From Candidatus Bathyarchaeota archaeon (GTDB lineage: Archaea; Thermoproteota; Bathyarchaeia; Bathyarchaeales; Bathycorpusculaceae), in the NCBI GenBank assembly GCA_026014595.1, contig JAOZHY010000009.1:124001-188000 (forward strand): a stretch of 64,000 nt of DNA. The letters are read 5' to 3'. Below, one piece after another: positions 8,540 to 17,248 of this stretch (positions within the stretch are counted from its first letter, which is position 1; the number at the start of each line of letters is the position of its first letter). The position numbers were made by a program, and so were the translations under genes. The notes beneath the pieces were generated by a model, which saw nothing but the letters and a program-made list of their open reading frames with translations, was not told the origin of the DNA and did not search any database.

Positions 8540-8740
8540 GGAAACCCCTTTGTTTAACATGTGATAGGAAAGTTAATAACTTCATGCTTTTCTTAAAAGG
8601 CTTTCTCAAATAATACACAATACCAGATAGCGGTCAAGGTTCACTGAAAGCTGTCACTGCAACTCATCCTCTAAGCAGCCTCAGGAAATAAAACGCTTAA
8701 AAAGGTTCAAAGCAATCCTAAAAGTTAGGTGAGATTCAGC

Positions 8741-9001
8741 ATGTCGGATTCAAGCGAGAAACTACCCATTTCAGACTATTATAAAGTAATTGACTACGTC
8801 ACGATTTTCAAAAGCGCAAAATGGTGGGAAGCAATCGTGGTTTACGAATCATCTGGAAGACGTTCGATAGGATTTTATCTCTGGGAAAAAAGGAACGACA
8901 CTTGGAAGAGGAAAAACAAGTTTAGTGTCAGAAACCTTGATGAATGGAACAAGCTGAAAAACGCTGTAGACCAGTTTACGCCAAAACTATCTTCCAAATA
9001 G
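8741..9001 (+). CDS. Small conserved-looking protein, unknown
   Basis: An 86-residue protein rich in aromatic residues (KWWEAIVVYES, IGFYLWEKRNDTWKRKNKF), with a pattern of alternating beta strands. ATG 8741 follows AGGTGA by 8 bases, which decides the start over GTG 8729. It is a single gene with its own upstream region. No family recognised. Confidence 0.65.
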   Translation: MSDSSEKLPISDYYKVIDYVTIFKSAKWWEAIVVYESSGRRSIGFYLWEKRNDTWKRKNKFSVRNLDEWNKLKNAVDQFTPKLSSK

Positions 9002-9110
9002 CCTTCCAGTCCGCAAAAAGATGTCGAAAACGTGATAGTTTTTCTTTAGACTGTTCTTTTGCGCATAAATTATAATAACCAGCCGATTTAAATAGAAACG
9101 TGGAAGCGTT

Positions 9111-9749
9111 ATGTCCTCCACACTTAAGAGGTTCATCGAGAGCCTAGTTCATGGAAAAGCACCAGGACCCGCCCCCTCATTCTCCATGTTTCATATAATC
9201 CTAGCGCTGGAGCTTATGGCTGAAAAACCCATCGGACGCAACAAACTGGCTGAAAAGCTGGGCGTCGGAGACGGCGCAATCCGCACCATTATTGGCAGAT
9301 TAAAAGACGCAGGACTAATCTCCATTTCAAAAGAAGGCTGCACTCTCACCCCGAAAGGCTTGAAAATATGGAAAGAGTTTGAACAAATCTTTCCAAAGAG
9401 ACTTACGGTCGAAAAAACTGAACTAACAACTTCGAAATACAACTTCGGCTTCTTAGTCAAGAACAGCGGCGAAAAAGTCAAATCTGGCATCGAGCAACGT
9501 GACGCAGCGATAATGGGCGGCGCAAAAAGAGCCATCGTCATAGTGGCAAAGGGCGGTCACCTAATCATTGATTCGATAAGCAACGACATAGTGAAAGAGT
9601 TTCCGAAAGCCTCAAACCAAATTCTCAGAGACTTTAAACCTGAAGACAACGACGTAATAATAATTGCAGGCGCTGACGACCCATTAAGAGCCAAGCGTGG
9701 CGCGTTTGCCGCAAGCTGGATTCTCATCGATGGCGACAAGAAGAAGTAA
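9111..9749 (+). CDS. Winged-helix DUF4443 protein
   Basis: 212 residues. The N-terminal winged helix includes PIGRNKLAEKLGVGDGAIRTIIGRLKDAGLI with a following wing. The C-terminal domain (about 100-212) resembles DUF4443, which often ends in a small-molecule-binding-like fold. A TATA box TTTAAATA (9086-9093) lies 25 bases upstream of ATG 9111, so the message is probably leaderless. A transcription-regulator role is inferred. It converges with the GPN gene, separated by only 9 bases. Confidence 0.75.
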   Translation: MSSTLKRFIESLVHGKAPGPAPSFSMFHIILALELMAEKPIGRNKLAEKLGVGDGAIRTIIGRLKDAGLISISKEGCTLTPKGLKIWKEFEQIFPKRLTVEKTELTTSKYNFGFLVKNSGEKVKSGIEQRDAAIMGGAKRAIVIVAKGGHLIIDSISNDIVKEFPKASNQILRDFKPEDNDVIIIAGADDPLRAKRGAFAASWILIDGDKKK

Positions 9750-9758
9750 AGTCAGAGT

Positions 9759-10520
9759 TTAGTAAGTGTATTTTTCTCCTCCAGTTAGAATGCGCTCCAA
9801 AGTGACGTTGACGTTCGTTAACCCCTCGTTTGTTTTAGCCGAGACAGGCATCAGCAAGAATTTCAAGCCAAGATGGGTGATGGCCTGCATCATGTTTCTG
9901 CTGAAAAGGCGTTTCGTGTCTTCCAACTCCTGCTCGATTGAATTCTCCAAGGCTTTCACGTTGGCAGACCAGTCAACAATTTTATCAGCTGCTTTTCTTG
10001 GAATCAGGTCGCATTTTGAAAGCAGGTGGATTTGCGGCTGGAAAAACCTGTTATAAACGGCTGCAGAAAGAAACATGTTAGAAACATAGTTAAGCGGATT
10101 AACCGAGAAAACAGCGTCAAACAGGTAAACGATGGCTTTAGGCTCCCTTGTGAGTTCGCTAACTATGTAGGGTCCGCTGGCTCTGAACGCGAAAAGCTCC
10201 ATCTGACCTGGAGTGTCCACGAGAACGATGTCAGCGTCAACAGCCTCAATGTCCTTTGTGATGTTTTCCACCTCATCCGCTATGAGGTCAGCAGCCATTA
10301 TCAAAGCACCGTTAGGTCCTAACCCATATTTCTCCATTAAATTGCCCACGTCCACGTAGTTTCTGACGTCAACGTCTGGCGAATAGGGAAGTTTCAAGGC
10401 TCCTGGGTCCAAGTTTACAGTTGCTACGTCTTGTTTTGACATTTTGAGCCATTCGCTGAAGGCTGCGGTGAAAAGTGATTTGCCTGAACCAGCTGTTCCT
10501 ATGATGAACGCGATTGGCAT
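9759..10520 (-). CDS. GPN-loop GTPase
   Basis: A dimeric GTPase of the GPN family, related to eukaryotic proteins for RNA polymerase assembly. P-loop GTAGSGKS follows the start closely. DTPGQMELF is the G3 motif and GPNGALI the family-defining GPN loop; SKCDLI is the guanine-specificity motif. ATG 10520 is preceded by GGAGTG 6 bases away, so the six-residue extension in the track is not used. The 254-residue length is normal. Confidence 0.93.
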   Translation of the reverse strand: MPIAFIIGTAGSGKSLFTAAFSEWLKMSKQDVATVNLDPGALKLPYSPDVDVRNYVDVGNLMEKYGLGPNGALIMAADLIADEVENITKDIEAVDADIVLVDTPGQMELFAFRASGPYIVSELTREPKAIVYLFDAVFSVNPLNYVSNMFLSAAVYNRFFQPQIHLLSKCDLIPRKAADKIVDWSANVKALENSIEQELEDTKRLFSRNMMQAITHLGLKFLLMPVSAKTNEGLTNVNVTLERILTGGEKYTY

Positions 10521-10598
10521 GTTTGACACTCCTTCCAATGCGGTCTTTGTTAGTTTGGCTGTAATAACCTTTCTGTTAAGGAGTTGCGCTGCTTCGCG

Positions 10599-11726
10599 TT
10601 AAAACGCTGACAGTTCAGGCTCTTCAAAATGGTGCGAATGCTTCGATATCACGACTGCGATTACGCCTATTATGGCCGCGATGACAGCAACTATAACCAA
10701 TGCGCCTATGAAGAGCGGTATCACGGTTGCGCTCCTTGTTGGGCTTATGGCACCGGTGTGTTGGCTGTCACCGGCCCAACTTGCCTGTAACGCGCACATT
10801 CCTGCGGTGTCAGCAGTCCAAATATACTCGAAGGTTCCGTCTTCTCGGGTTACGGTTGTCCCAATGACTATCCACGGTGAATTGTTAATCTTAGCATAGA
10901 ACGTGACGTTTTTGTTTGCTGCTTCGGGAACGATTTGTCCGCGGAAGGTTATGGCACCGTTTTGAAGGGTGATTATTGGTGAAACCTCAAGCGACATGGT
11001 GCTGGGTTCTAAAGCGCTGAAGCTGGCGGAAACCTGTCCTGGAGCCACTTTTTCAGCGTTTTCAAGCGTAATTATCTGTGAAGATGCATGTTTACAGTCG
11101 TCTGGGCATTCCCCAACTCTCCATCCTTCCTTCCAGTTTCCGCCAGTGCATTCCGCGATATAATACTTGGCGCCGTCGTGTGTCACGTAATAAACTGCGC
11201 TTCTAGCGTCTTTTGGAGCGCTGGCGAGGTGGACCCCTATGTTCATGTGGGATTGGCTTTCATAATACAGCAGCACGACATCGATTCCTCCAGCTTTGAG
11301 TATGGACGCTGCGATAAAGGAGAAGAGGTCGCAGTCACCCTTGTTCTCCACCATGGTTTCCACTGGATACATCGCTGGATTAGTCACTTCGTAGGTTAGT
11401 TGATGGACGAGCATGAGGACGCCGTTAGTGAAGTCTTCTTCATTCTTGTAGATTTGCCACATGCAGTCAGCTATGGGCTTCACTGCGTATGGTGTAACGA
11501 AATCGGGGAAATCTCTGCTTGTGCGCGGGTCATTCCTTTTTTCTGCGTAGTATTGGAGAAGGGTTTGGGGGACTACAACGTTGAGTTCGTAGGTTACGTT
11601 GCCTTCTGGTTTGTTTAGAAGCTGATAGGTGAGCGATGTGTTTTGTGCTTGGCAGACCTGGACTGTGGAAAAGATTACGAGCAGAGTTAGTATGACGAGT
11701 GTTGTCTTTGTGAACTGCCGGTTCAT
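10599..11726 (-). CDS. Secreted, membrane-anchored protein with transglutaminase-like and Ig-like domains
   Basis: An N-terminal signal segment (LVILTLLVIFSTVQVCQAQ) is followed by a domain with ENKGDCDLFSFIAASIL, then YESQSHMNIGVHL and YYIAECT. This order of Cys, His and an acidic residue is typical of transglutaminase-like cysteine proteases. A C-terminal region of Ig-like strands (NVTFYAKINNSPW) comes next, then one membrane helix (LFIGALVIVAVIAAIIGVIAVVI) and a short His-rich tail. It is probably displayed outside the cell. The start is ATG 11726 or TTG 11735. The substrate is unknown. Confidence 0.75.
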   Translation of the reverse strand: MNRQFTKTTLVILTLLVIFSTVQVCQAQNTSLTYQLLNKPEGNVTYELNVVVPQTLLQYYAEKRNDPRTSRDFPDFVTPYAVKPIADCMWQIYKNEEDFTNGVLMLVHQLTYEVTNPAMYPVETMVENKGDCDLFSFIAASILKAGGIDVVLLYYESQSHMNIGVHLASAPKDARSAVYYVTHDGAKYYIAECTGGNWKEGWRVGECPDDCKHASSQIITLENAEKVAPGQVSASFSALEPSTMSLEVSPIITLQNGAITFRGQIVPEAANKNVTFYAKINNSPWIVIGTTVTREDGTFEYIWTADTAGMCALQASWAGDSQHTGAISPTRSATVIPLFIGALVIVAVIAAIIGVIAVVISKHSHHFEEPELSAF

Positions 11727-11795
11727 TTTTCTCAAACATTTTAACCGGAAGCCTGTTTATTGGTCTTGTGAACAGGCAATTATTAGTGAGAATAA

Positions 11796-12626
11796 TTAAG
11801 TTCGGTTCTCGTTTGTGAAGACTTTGCCGCCAGCTTTTTCTATCAAACTTGAAAGCTGGGTTATGGCTTTTTGGAGTTTTTCTTCAGGTTTTTCAGCGTC
11901 GGTTACCATGGTGGACAGGTGGATTTCAATATGGGGCTTGTTCTCTTCGCCTTTTGGGTGCGATTTCACGTAAACTCCTGCGTTGTCCTGCATAACTTTG
12001 TCGATGAGCGGCGCCAAACCTGACTCCATGATGTTGTCGGCGTATATGCTTCTCTCGTGGAAGACCTTGTTGCCTGAGGCTTGCTTAAGCATCGGCGCCA
12101 CGCTTTCTTCAAAGATGGCTTCCATCTCTTTGGGTACTCCCGGCAACACTATCAAAGTCGTTCCATCTATGCGGGCTTGGACTGCTGGTGCGGTTCCAAC
12201 GGGGTTGCGGATGGGCTGTGTTTTTTCAGGAAGGGTTGCCATCTTGATTCGTGGCTGCGTCAGCTCTACTGTTTGTTTATGGAGTTCTGTAGCATATGCT
12301 TCGTATTTTTCCTTCACCATGCTTAACGCTTCTGGGTTGACTTCGAGTTTACGGTTTAATGCTTTGGCGACTCCTTCCAATGTTTTGTCATCGAAGGTTG
12401 GTCCCAGTCCACCTGTGGTGATGATGAACTGGGGTTTTCGCTTCAGCGCCTCTTGGGTTGCAGCTGCGATTTCTGCTACATCGTCGGATACCACAGTGAC
12501 ACGTTTTACAACGACTCCTAGAAGCGTGGCTTGTTTGGATAGCCACTGCGCGTTTGTGTTCAGCGTCTTGCCGATTAATAATTCGTTGCCGACGCAGATT
12601 ATCTCCATGTCCGCAGTCATAGTCAT
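11796..12626 (-). CDS. CinA N-terminal / MoaB-like molybdopterin-binding domain protein
   Basis: Starts with ICVGNELLIGKTLNTNAQWL and contains TTGGLGPTFDDKT, the hallmarks of the CinA/COG1058 family. The bacterial C-terminal NMN deamidase domain is absent, which is normal for archaeal members. Family members have ADP-ribose pyrophosphatase activity; the role here is inferred. Several starts are possible (GTG 12629, ATG 12626, 12620, 12608). A TATA-like TATAAAAC near 12665 on this strand favours the early ones. Confidence 0.85.
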   Translation of the reverse strand: MTMTADMEIICVGNELLIGKTLNTNAQWLSKQATLLGVVVKRVTVVSDDVAEIAAATQEALKRKPQFIITTGGLGPTFDDKTLEGVAKALNRKLEVNPEALSMVKEKYEAYATELHKQTVELTQPRIKMATLPEKTQPIRNPVGTAPAVQARIDGTTLIVLPGVPKEMEAIFEESVAPMLKQASGNKVFHERSIYADNIMESGLAPLIDKVMQDNAGVYVKSHPKGEENKPHIEIHLSTMVTDAEKPEEKLQKAITQLSSLIEKAGGKVFTNENRT

Positions 12627-12710
12627 CACATTTCCGTGCCGGATTATCAGGAGAGTGAACTGTTTTATACTGTTTACTAACCAACCGTCAATAAAGGCTC
12701 GGTTGAGCGG

Positions 12711-12917
12711 CTACTTTTTCTTGCTGAGCCACCATTTCAGGTATTCTTTACGCTGCTTGTCTTTCTCTTCTTCGGCTGTCTCCGTGCTGGGTCTCAGTTT
12801 ATCGCGGAGCTCCCAGAGTTCCTGCTGGGTTACGGATAAGCCGCAGCTTTTGCAGACGTAGTGTTTGGTGGCTATGGCGTAGTGCATTTCTCCGCCGCAT
12901 TCTGGACAATAGGGCAT
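12711..12917 (-). CDS. Small zinc-ribbon protein
   Basis: 68 residues: a four-cysteine zinc ribbon (CPECGGEMHYAI and CKSCGLSV) followed by a charged helical tail ending in lysines. Common among uncharacterised archaeal proteins that bind nucleic acid or act as subunits. Its start lies about 290 bases upstream of the cinA-like gene on the same strand. No specific function can be assigned. Confidence 0.75.
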   Translation of the reverse strand: MPYCPECGGEMHYAIATKHYVCKSCGLSVTQQELWELRDKLRPSTETAEEEKDKQRKEYLKWWLSKKK

Positions 12918-13146
12918 TACTCGTCACTTGGCAGAATAAGCATGGCTCGAGGGATATTAGTCTTCGCATACTGTTGCTGGCTTCCTGACGTTTGGGCTTT
13001 GAAAATGTTTTTGAGGCTGTTGCGCTCGGAGCAGTCTCTAACATCCTTATTTAAAGGAGCCATGTACAGCGCTGACAACTCTGCTAGTAGTCCCTTCCCC
13101 TCTCCTGTTTTTCAACATGGTTTTGGTTGTGGAAAGCGCGAATAGC

Positions 13147-13195
13147 GACCCCTCCCCTCTATAGTTTCTGCAACGAATTGCTAATAACCTCAAAC
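13147..13195 (+). repeat. Dispersed repeat, copy B (diverged)
   Basis: Shares CCCCTCTATAGTTTCTGCA exactly with copy A, then CTAATAACCTCAAACA in place of CTATTAGGCTCCAAATA. It lies 42 bases beyond the 3' end of the tRNA-Arg gene, on the opposite strand. Confidence 0.6.
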
Positions 13196-13239
13196 AAGTT
13201 GCGGCTTGCCGTGGTGTGCTTGTCAAATGGAGGTGGTGG

Positions 13240-13356
13240 CGGGCCCGCTGGGATTTGAACCCAGGACCTCCGGCTCCGCAGGCCAGTGTCATAATCCGTC
13301 AGCATGGACAAAACCCAGTGATGCTGGATTTACCCATTGTACTAGACTACGGGCCC
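13240..13356 (-). tRNA. tRNA-Arg (anticodon GCG) with a D-loop intron; CCA encoded
   Basis: Acceptor stem GGGCCCG/CGGGCCC, discriminator G, and CCA encoded at 13239-13237. The anticodon stem is CTGGC/GCCGG with loop CTGCGGA, giving anticodon GCG (13277-13279). T arm: CTGGG-TTCAAAT-CCCAG. The D arm is interrupted by a 41-base intron. After removal the D arm reads GTCTAGTACGGATTATGAC, with A14, G15, G18, G19, A20 (an arginine identity base) and A21 all in place, and the mature RNA is 76 nt. The gene stands alone between cinA/zinc-ribbon and lysS. Confidence 0.9.
13298..13338 (-). other. Archaeal tRNA intron (41 nt) at a non-canonical D-loop site with BHB motif
   Basis: Around the junctions I can fold: an outer helix GTC/GAT, a 4-bp central helix TAGT/GCTG, 3-nt bulges ACA and ACG, and an inner helix ATGG/CCAT. 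This is the bulge-helix-bulge recognised by archaeal splicing endonuclease. Cutting after the second base of each bulge removes exactly the bases that make the D loop too long. The intron centre holds a further stem, AATCCAG/CTGGGTT. Confidence 0.8.
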
Positions 13357-13623
13357 CTGCAACGAGATTACAACTTTCACCAGATTAAAAGGTTTGCTGG
13401 CTGTTTCGGATTTTCAGTTTTGGCGAAAAGAAGGAAAAAAAAGAAATGCAGCTGTTGCGGCCTTTCTGCTTGTGGCTTCATAGCCTTTTCTGAGCGTTAA
13501 CACTACTACAGGTGATGCTTATAGGCAGATTCCCTGCTAAGGGTCAGAGAGTAATTCCCAGTCGTCGTATCCTCGGTTGCAGTCAGACATGGCTATTTCT
13601 TCTAGTTTTTGGAGTTGATGCCT
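13357..13623. other. Gap between tRNA-Arg and lysS; no gene supported
   Basis: This stretch lies upstream of the tRNA and downstream of lysS. It contains an A-rich run (GAAGGAAAAAAAAG) and no ORF with family features. A 17-codon frame on the minus strand (MSDCNRGYDDWELL) follows lysS but is too short to defend. Confidence 0.4.
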
Positions 13624-15255
13624 CTATGTGTTAGCTGCAGAACCTGGCTGTCCTTTAGCTAGAGCCCTTCTAAGGGCGGCAACCACGTTCTGTTTGCCCA
13701 TCGCCAGCATGTACGGGCCCAATCGCGGTCCCTGCGGCGCGCCTATGAGGATTTCGTAGAGGGTTTTGAAGAAGGCGCGAGGTTGCAACCCGTTGTTTTT
13801 TGCAGCGTTGAAGATGGCGTTCTGGATCCTGTCGGGGTCAGTTTCAGCTTCTAAAACGGTAACCAAGGATGCGACAGCGTTTCTCTCCTCGTCCGAGAGG
13901 CTCACTTGAGTTTCTTTGATTTCTTCAAAGTCTCTGACCCAGTTGAACGCGTACTCAATCCGCTTCGCCAAGTCAGCATCGATAGCCTGGTTTTTCTGCA
14001 AGTAGCCGTAGCTCTGGAGCTTCTCAGCGATAAACTCGTTCGTATGGTCTTTCGGCGCCATTTTAGCCAGAAAAGCCAGCAAGTTATATGGAACGTGAAC
14101 GCTTGGTTTGGTAGGTGGCTTCATGACCCAGCAGTACCTGTACAAGCCGCAGAGTTTCACGCGTTCTCGTTCGTCCTTTACCTGCTTCTTGCCGAAGTAC
14201 ACATCCTCCAGCGAGTCCAGTTCGTTCATGTAAACAGGAATATCCGACACATCCAGCGTCCGCGTGCCCACGAACCGCTTCAGCATCAGCAGAAGCAACG
14301 ACTGCGGCGATCCGTACTGGAACCACACTTGCGGCGTGAAAACGTTGCCCGATGACTTTGAGATTTTGCGTCCGCCCTTGTCCAAGAACATCTCGTATCT
14401 CGCGTGAGACGGTGGCTCGTAGCGCAGGATTTCACGGCATATGCGGTCGTTTATGCGCACCGAGTCGGCGATGTCTTTGCCGTAAGCTTCAAACCGTATG
14501 TCCAGCGCCTTCCACCGCGCTGCGAACTCGCCCTTCCAGCTGAGTTTGCCGCCGCCGATGATGCTGGCTTCGCCCTTGTGCCCGCACCCCTCGATTCGTT
14601 TGCCCCGGATTTCCAAGCCTTCGCATGAATATGTGACTTTATCGGTTTCTGGGAAAAACTCCAGCGCCTTGGTGGTGTAGATTCGCCCGCAGTTCTCGCA
14701 TACAGGAAAAAACGGCAGAACCTCAGTGTAACGCTCTTGTCCCACCTCTTCCTTGACGATTTCGCCAACCCGCTGCGCGTTCAACAGTATGGTGCGGATT
14801 TCATCTATCAGCAAGCCTTTCTCGTAAACTTCCTTCGCCGACATGTAACGGTACTCGATGCCGCACTTGTCCAAGGCGTCCAGCAGGAGCGAGCTCATGT
14901 GCTTGCCATAACTGTCATGGCAGCCGAACGGGTCTGGGATATTGGACACTGGAAATCCCAAGTACTTCTCCAGGGATTTCGGCAGTCCAGCAGGAACCTT
15001 CCGTAACCCGTCCTTGTCGTCGCAGAAAGCCACAAGCTCCGAGTTGAAGCCCATCTCCTTCAGTGCAAGGGTCACCGCGTAGGAACGCGCGGCGTCGCCG
15101 AGGCTTCCGATGTGGGGGAAACCGGAGGCGCCAAGACCCATCTCAGTCCTGACTTTGTCGAGGCTTCTGCCCAGTTTCCGCTCTCGCTTGACCACTTTCT
15201 GCGCCATCATGTCGTACCATGTGCCGTGACCGACGACAGTTTCGCCCATTAGCAT
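13624..15255 (-). CDS. lysS: Lysyl-tRNA synthetase, class I
   Basis: Charges tRNA-Lys. This is the class I form found in many archaea. The HIGH motif appears as PHIGSLGDAARSY near residue 47 and the KMSKS motif as KISKSSGNVF. Zinc-type CxxC pairs lie between them (VCENCG, CGHKGE). The length of 543 is typical. It converges on no gene; the SPFH operon lies just upstream on the same strand with a 60-base gap. Confidence 0.95.
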   Translation of the reverse strand: MLMGETVVGHGTWYDMMAQKVVKRERKLGRSLDKVRTEMGLGASGFPHIGSLGDAARSYAVTLALKEMGFNSELVAFCDDKDGLRKVPAGLPKSLEKYLGFPVSNIPDPFGCHDSYGKHMSSLLLDALDKCGIEYRYMSAKEVYEKGLLIDEIRTILLNAQRVGEIVKEEVGQERYTEVLPFFPVCENCGRIYTTKALEFFPETDKVTYSCEGLEIRGKRIEGCGHKGEASIIGGGKLSWKGEFAARWKALDIRFEAYGKDIADSVRINDRICREILRYEPPSHARYEMFLDKGGRKISKSSGNVFTPQVWFQYGSPQSLLLLMLKRFVGTRTLDVSDIPVYMNELDSLEDVYFGKKQVKDERERVKLCGLYRYCWVMKPPTKPSVHVPYNLLAFLAKMAPKDHTNEFIAEKLQSYGYLQKNQAIDADLAKRIEYAFNWVRDFEEIKETQVSLSDEERNAVASLVTVLEAETDPDRIQNAIFNAAKNNGLQPRAFFKTLYEILIGAPQGPRLGPYMLAMGKQNVVAALRRALAKGQPGSAANT

Positions 15256-15315
15256 TTAGCCTCTGCAACAATGACTGCAAGAGGGAATAAAAAAACGTTT
15301 AGAAAGAAACGACCG

Positions 15316-15657
15316 TTATTTTCGCCTTACCGCTGCGGCTATCGCGATGGCGGCGACCACGAGCAGTATCAGCGCCAACGCGTACAGTGCCAGATTAACC
15401 GAGAACAGGTACCAACCGCCGCCCACCGCTATCAACAGCAAGCCCAAGCCCATGGTGCTAAAAGCGCCGCGCTCGTACTTCTGAGGGGTCAAAGCCCGTA
15501 TGCCCGCCAAAACCAGCATCCAGCAGCCAGAAAGCACAAGAATCACTGGGACAACTAAACCCAAGGTTATGAGGTTAGCGGCAAAAAGAAGTATCGCCAC
15601 TACGACAATAATTAAAAAGGCGCCGATGGAAAGCAGTTCTCGACTGCTTTGAGCCAT
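15316..15657 (-). CDS. Small integral membrane protein
   Basis: 113 residues with four predicted membrane segments, for example FLIIVVVAILLFAANL, VVPVILVLSGCWMLVLAG, LGLLLIAVGGGWYLFSV and ALILLVVAAIAIAAAV. It is the last gene of the minus-strand operon with the SPFH protein and starts 12 bases after it. A partnership with the SPFH scaffold is plausible but inferred. Confidence 0.7.
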   Translation of the reverse strand: MAQSSRELLSIGAFLIIVVVAILLFAANLITLGLVVPVILVLSGCWMLVLAGIRALTPQKYERGAFSTMGLGLLLIAVGGGWYLFSVNLALYALALILLVVAAIAIAAAVRRK

Positions 15658-15669
15658 AAGCCCGCCTCC

Positions 15670-16647
15670 TTAAGAGGAAAGTTGCGCGCCGCACTCAGGA
15701 CAGAACTTTGACCCAGCAGGAATCGACTTACCGCACTTCGGACAGTTAATCGCGCCAGCCGACGGAGGCGTAAGCTGCGTTCCGCATTCGGGACAGAACT
15801 TCGACGTAGCTGGAACCTTCGCGCCGCACTTGGGGCAGATTACCAGCGCCGCTGCTGGCGCCTGCGTTGGGCCGGTGGGCGTCATTATTTGCGGTATGAG
15901 CACCATGCCAGTGCCTAAAGCCGCACCACCTCCGGTGGATTTGCCGAGGGATTCAGCAGCGCTTTTCACGGTTTCCATGCGCAGAACCTCTTCGGGCGCG
16001 GTTCTTCCGGTTTTCAGCCAGAATAGTCGCTCGCGGTATTCAGGTGTGGTGTCGATGCCTTCGAAGCGCAGGTCAGTCAGCTCGATGCCCAATCGCTTGA
16101 AGTAGTCAGCTACCGAGTTCTTCACTATCACTGAAGTTTCGTCGAGTCTGGTGAAGACGGTGACTAGGTCGTAGTGTGAAAGCTCGTCGATGAGTTTTTC
16201 GTTCAGGAAGCCCCGCAGGAAATTGTTTACGTCCGCGCTCGTGTAGATTTTTTGTCCGCCGATGACCTGGTTCACGAACAGCGAGGCGTCCTCGATTTTG
16301 AACCAGAAGCCGCCGAATACCTGAAGCGGCGCAAGCTCTGTTGTCTGCGCGCGGGCGCCATATTTTCCCTGGAAAACCTTTGTGGAAATGAAGATAACGG
16401 TCGCCTTGAACGGTGTCTGACCGAAGCCAGCGAGGCGCCTAAGGATTCCAGTCAGCAACGGCAAGTTAAGCGTTGTAAGCGTGTGTCTTCCGGGACCGAA
16501 GACGTCGTAGGCTTTGCCGTCTCTGAAGAACACCGCCATCTCATACTCATGCACTATGAGCTGGGCGCCCCAGGTGATGTCCTCGTTGGGGTATCGCCAA
16601 ACTATTTCGTCGGCGCCAACGTTCGTCCATTCTATAACTTGCGGCAT
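15670..16647 (-). CDS. SPFH-domain protein with two C-terminal zinc ribbons
   Basis: An SPFH/Band-7-like domain (about residues 20-215; IVHEYEMAVFFRDGKAYDVFGPGRHTL) of the virion-core-like / YdjI class. After a small Gly/Ala linker come two near-identical four-cysteine ribbons: CPKCGAKVPATSKFCPECG and CPKCGKSIPAGSKFCPECG. Proteins of this class assemble on membranes, and the ribbons may recruit partners. It lies in one operon with a helical protein, a zinc-ribbon protein and a small membrane protein. Confidence 0.85.
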   Translation of the reverse strand: MPQVIEWTNVGADEIVWRYPNEDITWGAQLIVHEYEMAVFFRDGKAYDVFGPGRHTLTTLNLPLLTGILRRLAGFGQTPFKATVIFISTKVFQGKYGARAQTTELAPLQVFGGFWFKIEDASLFVNQVIGGQKIYTSADVNNFLRGFLNEKLIDELSHYDLVTVFTRLDETSVIVKNSVADYFKRLGIELTDLRFEGIDTTPEYRERLFWLKTGRTAPEEVLRMETVKSAAESLGKSTGGGAALGTGMVLIPQIMTPTGPTQAPAAALVICPKCGAKVPATSKFCPECGTQLTPPSAGAINCPKCGKSIPAGSKFCPECGAQLSS

Positions 16648-16648
16648 T

Positions 16649-17191
16649 TTAGGTCACTCCTAATATTACTTCTCCTCTCTTATCAAAGGTTTCCTCGAAC
16701 GCTTCCAACTTGTCCGTTATGCTCTGTATCCGTTCTTTCGCGTTCTTGGTTTCGCCGCTTGCGATTTCGGATTTGAAAGCCTCCACCGCAGCGTCAAAGC
16801 CGTTGATTTCATCGACGAGTTTGTTGTCGAAGTCAATCATTCTGTCCAGCGCTTCTTCTTTGACCTTGACCACGTCAAAAAAGCCGGAATAGCCGTAAGA
16901 TGCGTGGTTAACCTTTTCAGCCACGCGGTCCATCTTTGCCATTAAGCGGTCCATGTCCGTTAAAACGTCAAAGTACCGTCGGTCAGTCAGCTTCTGGAAG
17001 ACCGTTTTCAGGTCGCTCTTCGATTCTAAAAGCCTTCGGTACAGGTGATTTCGGATAAGCTTGTCCGACTCGCGGCGCAGCTCCTTCTCCTTGTAACCTC
17101 GGAACCCAGGGATTGCCGCGACTATGCGCTCACCAAGGCGCATCTGACTTTTTGCTTCCGCATAAACGTCTTTTTTCTCGCCCATTTTCAA
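16649..17191 (-). CDS. Helical (coiled-coil) protein of the SPFH operon
   Basis: 180 residues, strongly charged, with long predicted helices (AKSQMRLGERIVAAIPGFRGYKEKELRRES at the start and NAKERIQSITDKLEAFEETF near the end). It ends 2 bases before the SPFH start. Similar helical partners accompany SPFH/zinc-ribbon genes in other archaea and bacteria, and the sequence recalls short PspA-like or virion-core partner proteins. No enzyme motif seen. Confidence 0.7.
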   Translation of the reverse strand: MKMGEKKDVYAEAKSQMRLGERIVAAIPGFRGYKEKELRRESDKLIRNHLYRRLLESKSDLKTVFQKLTDRRYFDVLTDMDRLMAKMDRVAEKVNHASYGYSGFFDVVKVKEEALDRMIDFDNKLVDEINGFDAAVEAFKSEIASGETKNAKERIQSITDKLEAFEETFDKRGEVILGVT

Positions 17192-17248
17192 GATCCCTCT
17201 TCATGCGGTTATAATTAAGGGGCGCTTTTAAAGTTTCTTTAAACTGGA

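Noticed and set aside
13540-13610. 17-codon frame MSDCNRGYDDWELLSDP after lysS
   Set aside because: Too short to judge, with no ribosome-binding site.
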